Assembly: GCA_036925085.1 (NCBI GenBank)
Contig: JAUPFP010000042.1
Coordinates: 1,602,045 to 1,666,044, forward strand
From: Brachycybe producta
Lineage: Eukaryota > Arthropoda > Diplopoda > Playtdesmida > Andrognathidae
Length of the DNA stretch: 64,000 nt
Reading direction: 5' to 3'
Below the pieces are notes generated by a model, which saw nothing but the letters and a program-made list of their open reading frames with translations, had not been told where the DNA came from and did no database searches. The position numbers were made by a program, and so were the translations under genes. Positions 56,926 through 64,000 of this stretch are shown here, in pieces; within the stretch, counting starts at the first letter, position 1, and the number at the start of each line of letters is the position of its first letter.

Positions 56926-59900
56926 TTATTGTGTAAAAATAAGTGAAGATGAAATTAGACCCCAGAACTTATTTGGTTGTTTTCTTTCATTTTGACACTG
57001 AAACTTCCATCCAAGTAGATTTCCACAAGTGTCACATTCCACCATCACGTATTTATAGCTGCCAATTTCATGCAAAACAAATAAGAAATTATTTTGCGCT
57101 TTTTTTAAAAAAAAAAATGCAATTGATACTTTTTTTTCTTATGACAAATAATAATTATCATTGTGACAGACATACCCTGGAAACCAGCAGTTTAATGACA
57201 TTTCAACTTGTTCAGTTCGAATATTGCAGATGTTTCTGAAAGTAATAATCTCATAATTAATACCTCCTGGATTAGCAAAGATGGCACATGGTCCAGCACG
57301 AGATACGATTGTCATGTCTTCCTTTTGGGCGATTATTCTGTGACAATCTTTGCAATTTGCCGAATTGATCTGAAACGGAGGATCCTACAGTTTAGAGGTT
57401 TTACAAAAAAAAAAATGACGGACAAGCATTTCTTGTTGACATTTGATTGTACTTAGAATTGATTTCCAACAAAGTGATCTGGAATATATTGATCGTTGAA
57501 TACACTATCACAATAGATTGCGTGGTTATCAATGAGGCTTATTACACGGTGCTACTTATCCCGATAGAAGTGTCGATATAATGGCCTCCTTCCAATATAT
57601 GCAGTCTCATTACCTGATACAGACGGGATCTCACTTCAAAAGACAATTGAAAAGAAAGGGATGTGGAGCCCGCGTACGAGGACATACTTTATATCGATAC
57701 TTCATTTGGAAGAAGCAGTGCCGTGTAATAAGCCTTGATTATACTCGCAATGAATTATCAACGTACGAATTTTTGGTGATCCATTTTCCGGACAAACAAT
57801 TTAGAGCAGGTTGTGTTCAAGTGTACTCCTCTCGAACTCTAGTTATTGTGTCTTTCAGTAGCAAACATTATGAGAAACGTTAGTTTTTAGAAAGTAGAAG
57901 GGTAGCTCAATTGTTTAAAAGTAATTTTCATGTATATTTTTAAAGTAATTTAATTACTTTTCAAAAGAGATATTTTATCATTTCATTTGCAAATCTACTG
58001 AGCTGTTTAGATTTTAGAAAATATTTCATGTTTTGATATTATCATTCTTAAATGAATGTGGAAGATTGATGAGCTCGGTTTTTAATTCACTATTTCAAAA
58101 GGTCAAAAGTAAATTTTGTCAAGTGAGCGGCGGCGATGTTAAAATTGACTTACTTTTTTCAAAATTGTGATTGTTTTTAGTAATCTTTCAATGGGTTCGT
58201 GTGTAGCAAGTAATTTCAGTTTTGAACTGGTGTCAGCCATAATATTAGAAGTCACCCAATATTGAAATTGGAGTGGATTTGCTGGAGTTATTTCTGTTGT
58301 TAAACTTATGTTCCATCCAGTTATGAGTTTTTTCACTTCTTGAATTAGATTTTCCTAGAAAACAATAACCAAATCGAAAATTTTATTACTTTTGTGATTA
58401 TTTTTAATGTATTTACTTCTTCATATCTCTTGTAGAGCCATGGTGGCCATCCAGATAAAATTTGAAACTGTTCTACGTAATGGAAATTAATGTTGAGTGT
58501 ATTTGAATTGCTCTTTCGAGTCATTTCGAATTTTTTCAGAAAATCACTTGGCGGCCAGTAATTATACTTACTTGTATTTTAATTTCTTGCAATGGGTGTC
58601 GTAGTTTGCTTTGTGAAATTATGCGACAACTTCCAATTTTGTTTCTGGTAGAAGTAGTTAGAAGTGTAATTGGTTTACAAAATAAAACGTGTTAGTTTTA
58701 ACTGACCCATACAAGTAATTATGAGGATTTTCCAGTACAAATCTCTGTTGACCTTTTCCAATGGCCACAATCTTTCGGCCATTGTCTTCGTGGCCGTTTT
58801 TTACTACTTGGAACGATTTTATATGAACTGTCGTTCCAACCACAGGTACTGATGTAGTATCGTACTCGGTAGGATGTAATTGCCTTAAAATTTATTAATG
58901 TTTTCTACAGACACTAGTATGCGGTATGTTAAGGGTTAGAATAATGGTGACAGCTAGATTTTGCTTTTTGTCGCCCCCCCCCCCCGGGCACTTCTAAAAA
59001 AAAAGCCAAATTTGCTGTGTTTATGTCTGAAGTATTTCTGTACGTAACTAAAAGCCAGCTTCACAAGGACCACTCATGTGAAGAATGGGTTAGAGTGCCA
59101 TTTTAAAGTATGGCCTGCATTCGGTGCTGAAAACATTGTATTACCTTAATCACCATTGATGTCAGTGGTCGCGACTTGTTGCTGGACTCAAAGAGGGACG
59201 TTACACGACGACATCATTTTATCCTGCTAGAAGTGTCGATTTACGTTCTTATGTCCACCTATGCAGGCTCCACACTAGGTACTCATATCACAAGACAATT
59301 AAAAATAATGGATTGTGGGAATGCGGATGTGGAGCCTGCGTATGAGGACATTATTCTATTGGGATAAGCACTGCAAGCGTAACATGCCTCATTCACTAAT
59401 CGCCTTTCTTGTGAAAAAAAAAAATCGGTGGCGGTGGCTCGTGTGAACAACCCTTAATTAATCAATGGTCTACTAAAATGACTATCTCATGTGGCGCGCA
59501 TAAAGTGGTCTGTGTGAATCAGGCCTTAATTGTTACAGATTGTTTTTACTTGGAGAATGGTTCAATTTATGATCTGTTGCTTCTGATTAAAATGGTATGG
59601 TAATGTTACAATATTGCAACGGTATCAATTTTAACAACAGAAACGACCAATTGATGGTTATATTTAAACGTGTACCGAGTATTGATGAAGCCAATCACGG
59701 CATTAGTATTCTGAAGTGCTTCTTCAATGAGTGCGATTGTACTTGCGTGACTGGTTCTCAAGGGTAGTACACATCCTGGCATGAGCACAATATTCTCATC
59801 ACTCAAAAGTGGCAATTTGACCACTGTATCTTCTTCAAACTTTGTAGGTTCTTGTGTTTGTTGTAGGTCATTACCAAGATACTTAAACAATATAAACACG

Positions 59901-60010
59901 ACTAATTTATACAAACAGGTCTAACAACTAATATGGATGGATCCAGTCTAGCTTACAGAATGTGTCATTGGTAGATCTAATGCAGAATCATCCACTTTTC
60001 TATTAGCCAT
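56926..60010 (-). CDS. CRBN: Cereblon (CRL4 substrate receptor; LON-like plus CULT domains)
   Basis: Eight exons: 60010-59957, 59881-59676, 58883-58707, 58644-58572, 58467-58417, 58354-58154, 57369-57176, 57058-56926; 362 residues, shorter than human (442), mainly in the N-terminus and linker. Residues of about 19-180 form the LON-like domain (YLG start, LMPGCVLPL, IGKGQQRF). The middle helical region carries GWPPWLYKRYEE. The CULT domain starts near 255 with zinc ligands C260, C263, C327 and C330. The ligand cage is W316, Y322, W336 and F338, where human has W380, W386, W400 and F402; FWGL follows. Cereblon recruits substrates with C-terminal cyclic imides to the DDB1-CUL4 ubiquitin ligase. 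The exon 4 to 5 junction is the least certain, because an open stretch continues through that 104-nt intron in a different phase. Confidence 0.9.
57545..57745. mobile_element. MITE in cereblon intron 6
   Basis: Shares GAAGTGTCGAT, ACAAnACAATT and GATGTGGAGCC-GCGTA-GAGGACAT with 59215-59400, in the same order. The ends are imperfectly inverted (TATCCCGATAGAAGTGTCGAT and ATCGATACTTCATTTGG). Confidence 0.6.
59215..59400. mobile_element. MITE in cereblon intron 2
   Basis: The second member of the family at 57545. Internal arms GCAGGCTCCACACTAGGTAC and GATGTGGAGCCTGCGTATGA are inverted; the right end is ATTGGGATAAGCACTGC. Confidence 0.6.
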
Positions 60011-60392
60011 TTTATGGTAACCTTTTTTTTGTAGAGTTTACGCGGCCAATGAAGTAATTGTTAACAGATTCAACAACATAAAAAGTACTTGTAATTTAAC
60101 ATCACTTTGTCACGCAATTTCAATATTTGTGTTGATTCAAACAATATTTATTCAATTTATAAAATGTATTTAAAGGTGATGACATTAATTGATTAAATAG
60201 GTTCCATAATCAGTTGAATATTTGTAGACATGAAAAAAGACGGAATGTGGAAAACAACACTGATAAAAAAAAACTAGTCTCTGAACTGTAAATTTATGTT
60301 GTTTTCATTCAGTTAAAATTTAATCTTTGGTTGTTTTGAGTCTCTAATAAACAAATAGTTGATTTTGACGTAGAAATATTATATATATAATA

Positions 60393-60802
60393 TCCCAGAT
60401 CTGTGTATGTATCTGTGTGTGTGGACTAACGCTGTGTCGGAATTTATATAAATTTAAATAAATGAAGAAATGAACCTTTTTTTCTCAAGGTCAACTATAT
60501 GTTGCACACTCTTCATCCATGAACCCCATGATATTAAAATGGAGAGGGGGAAAGGTTGGAAAGTGTAGAGGAGGGGGGAGAGAGAGAAAGAGAAACGTGG
60601 AGGGGGAAAAAGTGGGAGGGGGTGATTGAAATTGGAGAGGGGAAAAGGTTGGAAAGTGTAGAGGGGGAGAGAGAAAAACGTGGGAGGGGGTGACTGAAAT
60701 TGAATTGAAATGAAAGGAGTAAAAAAAGGAAAAAAACGACGCGCATGCACACAATTGCCTGTGAATTTTGCTCCCGTCATTTATGACGGGTTACCCAACT
60801 AG
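60393..60802 (+). mobile_element. Helitron-like non-autonomous element, copy 3
   Basis: Starts TCCCAGATCTGTG after a TATATATAA stretch. It ends with the hairpin CCCGTCA-TTTA-TGACGGG, then TTACCCAACTAG before T. A purine-rich minisatellite fills the centre and appears duplicated. It lies about 380 bp upstream of the cereblon start. Confidence 0.6.
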
Positions 60803-60809
60803 TCAATAA

Positions 60810-62280
60810 GTTAGTTAAGTAACTAGTTCGCAAGTTAGGATTCAAATAATATTACATTTTTTATAATCAGTTTAATTGTGAATTTTTTGGAGTTTTGTGA
60901 CAGCAAATGATACAAATGATCTAACAACAGAAGTGATAATTGCTAATCGCATTTTGATTGGCTCATGTCAAATTCCAGTAAAGTTATGCTGAAAATGTTG
61001 CAGCAAATTAGTGATGTCAAAAGGATTCTTAACCGGGGTTGTGGGAACCGCCTTGATTTAAATCACTCCACTCTGAATCAAAACGAACTAGGAACGTAAT
61101 ATGAATCGCTTTATTTTTTCAAGGCAAAAAAAATAAGCATGGCATAGACTGATGATACAAGCTGCAGTAATTTTATCCGAATTTCTTAACTCAATGCTTA
61201 TCTCAGTTCTGCCAAGAGGAAAGTGTCACACCAACAAGAACACAAAAAACTTCGGCGGCTAGATAGGCTAGGATCTGTATGTGTTTACAAGGTATAAAAC
61301 GACGACCACACTGGCTATTTATATCTTGCAAGATTAAGATTTAGTGCAAGAAATGAGTTAAATATTGCTGTGAATCTTGCACAGTTTCTTGTAATAAAAA
61401 ATCAAGATAAACGTTTTCTGTAAGACAAGAAACCACTTTTATGTCTTGCAAGATTGGCAATTGCAGTTAATTCAATGACAGATTGCAGTGATTTTGGTTT
61501 AAGAAATAGGGCAAATGAAACGCCAAATGCAACTAAAGCAGAGCTTTTCGTAATCACATTTTAGGCATCCTTATTTTAATTTTACAAAATAACCTATTAC
61601 CTATAATAAAATATATAATTGATGTAATGAAAAACGCCCTTAACGGTGTATACCTGGTTTAATTTTTCATAATATTTTAAAAATTGACAAATTGAAACAG
61701 ATTTTCACTATGGTACAGTAAAACAAAATGCAAGCAAAATTTATAAAAACTTTTAAGTTTAGAACCAAAGTTCGGTTTATTATATGTGGAGTTTTGCGTT
61801 TGTGCACATTTATATGAAATATATAAACTGAACTTAAAATAGTTTATGAACAGTTGATTCTCTAAGTCTGATTATTTTGTCTTCATGGAGCAAAATTTAG
61901 AAGAAAAGAAAAAACTAGAGGGTCGGGTCTTTTAGAATCTAGAAGGGGCAGCATATTTTCATGTTCATGTCTTTCAAAATAAACTTTTTAGAGAAAAAAA
62001 AAATTAAAAAATATCGACTGCTTATCTACTGAGCAATTGAGTTACTCTTCTAGTTTCTAAACCCCTTTTAAAGTTTCTCTTCATTTTGCAGTTGTAAGAC
62101 AGAATAATCAGAGTTCGAGAGGCGTTGACACTTTAAAAACCACCTTAAAAGACTATAATATAATATGAGCTTTTTAAAACTAAATTAATGAATAGACGTA
62201 AAATTAGAAGACCGTCGATGTTTGATTTACAGTTCATATGTTTCGAACCCGTGAATTTGTTGCTGCAGAGTTGCTGTACT
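60810..62280. other. Intergenic region between the cysteine-rich gene and cereblon
   Basis: I found no exon. A copy of the dispersed AT-rich fold-back family (TTTTCATGTT-ATGTCTTTC-AAAATAAACTTTTTA, then TCTAGTTTCTAAA) is at about 61915-62150. Confidence 0.5.
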
Positions 62281-62282
62281 GT

Positions 62283-63741
62283 TTACAGTGGTGACTGAGG
62301 TAGTGGTGATTGTGGCAATGGTGTATGTAGCGGTGGCGGTGGCGGAAGTGGTAATGAGACGTCCTCTTCTTCATCGAGCTGATCAGGCCATACTCCTGGG
62401 TCAGCGGAACTAATTGGTCGCATAATTCTTCTGCGTTCCTTTTCAGCTTTTTTCACCATAGCCCGTGCTTGTTTCAAAGACAACACTTCAGAATTCATGT
62501 CAACTTGACACACACACCGGTAGAATTGGACGATTTTGTACTTTCTGCTCTTTTCACAGCGACCAATACCCATGCCTCGAGGGCACTGAAACCTGCAATG
62601 CAGGTCTGCATTGTCTGATTTCATCCATAAGAAACATTTGTTATTATTCCGTTCTTCAACAAATTCAGGTAATTCTGCAAACAAAATGAAGTGTGTCCTA
62701 TTTCATAAAAGTACTAGTTCGCGATTTACAAACAAATTCACTTGTAATTTGTGAACTTCGAAGTTGATTGTGTTTCAGAAAATTACTAATTATTATTACA
62801 AATTGCAATTAAAAAGCTATTATTTACAAGTAGGCCACAAGTAAGTGTTTCATAAGTTTACAAGTTTGAAGATTTCATTTGTAATTTCAACCTCTTTTTT
62901 TTTCTACAAGTCAAAACGGAATTGTAGTTTTTCTCCCATTTTTGGTTGTTTTTGTGCGAACATATCAATTAAAACTTCATTCTTTTTATTTCAATTAGAT
63001 ACAATTATTTTAAATGTATTTCATTTGGCACGTTATTGACAACTTGACATTAAACTTAAAAAATTGGTTTTATTATGAGGTATACAGATTTCTATTAATT
63101 AAATCAACATGCAAGCAAATTACAAAAATTATCTTCAACTAAGATATATCGAAACTTTTTATTCAAAAATTAAATTGGAAACGAGATATTTTATTACAAA
63201 AGTTAAAATTATCCACCTTATAGGCTCAAACTATTTTCTTATCTAACAATTATTATTGAATTTGTATTATAGTGAATGACAAAGACAACAGACGACTTGT
63301 AAGAAAATGGCCAAGAAAACGTGCAAAATTGGGGTCAAACTAAAAGTTATGGAAAATGCCTTAAGAAACACTTGGGTTGTTGTTAACTTGTAAATATTAG
63401 AACTAAGGTAATTACTTTTAATTTTAAACTTGAGAACTTGCAATTTTATGAAACAGGGATATACAGCATATCAAATATAATTCTACTGAATTAACTTAAT
63501 TATGAATGATAAGTATAAGTAAGTAGTACATTGAATAAAATTAGTCACACAAATGTGGAAGATTGCGTTTGTTTAGAGAGGATGTTTGTTCATACATTTC
63601 GTGTAATATGTACAATTACAGCAAATGGATGCCATATGTCTAACTAAGTTACTCACCTGAAGTTGTAGGTGCAGATCTAAGTAATCCACATAGTGCCACT
63701 TGTAATACTACAATAGTTATCAGTGGAATTGAAAACATCAT
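62283..63741 (-). CDS. Secreted six-cysteine protein with defensin-like (CS-alpha-beta) spacing and proline-rich tail
   Basis: Two exons, 63741-63657 and 62674-62283, join in phase 1 (donor GTGAGT, acceptor TTTGCAG) to give 158 residues. Exon 1 is a signal peptide (MMFSIPLITIVVLQVALCG). Exon 2 carries six cysteines spaced C-x12-C-x3-C-x8-C-x13-C-x1-C. The C-x3-C and C-x-C pairs with a GxGRC between them are the hallmark of CS-alpha-beta defensins, though the C4-C5 loop is longer than usual. A charged helix (KQARAMVKKAEKERRR), an acidic stretch and a Pro-rich end (PLPQSPLPQSPL) follow, unlike a simple mature defensin. I cannot name the family; an unrelated secreted cysteine-rich protein is possible. 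A second in-frame ATG directly follows the first. Confidence 0.72.
62700..63650. other. Intron of the six-cysteine gene
   Basis: 982-nt intron (63656-62675), AT-rich, with no other features seen. Confidence 0.65.
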
Positions 63742-63749
63742 GTTACTTT

Positions 63750-64000
63750 ACTATTAAAATAAGAAACAAAAACATTGGTAAGCTACAGTGTGTATGTTTA
63801 CAGACTCTTTACTGTAAACATTTTAAAGAAAAAAAGAAAAACAATGAAAAATAAAATAAACCAGCCATAAACAAATGCACATTTTAGTGACGTTTTTAGG
63901 GGGCGAGAGTTTTTTTTTTTTTTTTATTCTTAACTACAGTGTATGCGCACTGCCTCCTTTTTCAACACAGGGCAAATAAACATTTTAATCGCTTTTGCAA
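63750..64000. other. Right edge, putative promoter side of the six-cysteine gene
   Basis: AT-rich with a poly-T run at about 63910-63925. No clear core promoter motif or coding exon is visible before the window ends. Confidence 0.35.

Overview
The window is AT-rich animal nuclear DNA. Genes are split by short GT-AG introns (one apparent GC-AG), there are many microsatellites, and transposon families of several classes sit between and inside genes. The gene set (a pol I terminator TTF1-like Myb protein, a BTB/T1 protein, ANKRD16, cereblon, one IMMP2L exon, an LRR-Ig-FN3 receptor and a CS-alpha-beta-like secreted peptide) points to an invertebrate metazoan. I cannot fix the phylum from sequence alone.

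Layout. Positions 1-16,090 hold no gene I can support; they contain microsatellites, a Helitron-like element, hAT-like, pogo-like and fold-back MITEs, and a solo LTR (10165-10727). An LRR-Ig-FN3 transmembrane protein is encoded on the plus strand in one exon (16101-18476). Positions 18,500-27,600 are mostly non-coding but contain one IMMP2L-like exon on the minus strand (24865-24930). Positions 27,645-35,002 are a nested retroelement locus: a young, structurally complete LTR element (28326-34926, LTRs identical by eye, AAGG target duplication) sits inside an older inverted solo LTR of the same family (AATC target duplication). The young element encodes a Gag-like protein whose start codon lies inside the LTR, then a 796-codon open frame, and has no recognisable protease, RT, RNase H or integrase. 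A third, diverged solo LTR is at 39573-40392. Positions 35,000-41,200 are dense in transposon remnants.

The right third is gene-rich and entirely on the minus strand. In transcriptional order from the right these are: a two-exon secreted cysteine-rich protein (63741-62283), cereblon (60010-56926, 8 exons), ANKRD16 (56189-53584, 7 exons), a BTB/T1 gene with two duplicated alternative last exons (50630-45602), and a two-exon TTF1-like gene (44295-41318). I derived exon boundaries by matching splice sites, phase and protein similarity recalled from the families; every internal junction listed is phase-consistent.

The strongest candidates for something new are the gag-plus-unknown-ORF LTR element, the mutually exclusive last exons of the BTB gene, the Trp-to-Tyr change in the cereblon aromatic cage, the defensin-like cysteine pattern with a proline-rich tail, and the apparently decayed last ankyrin repeat of ANKRD16.
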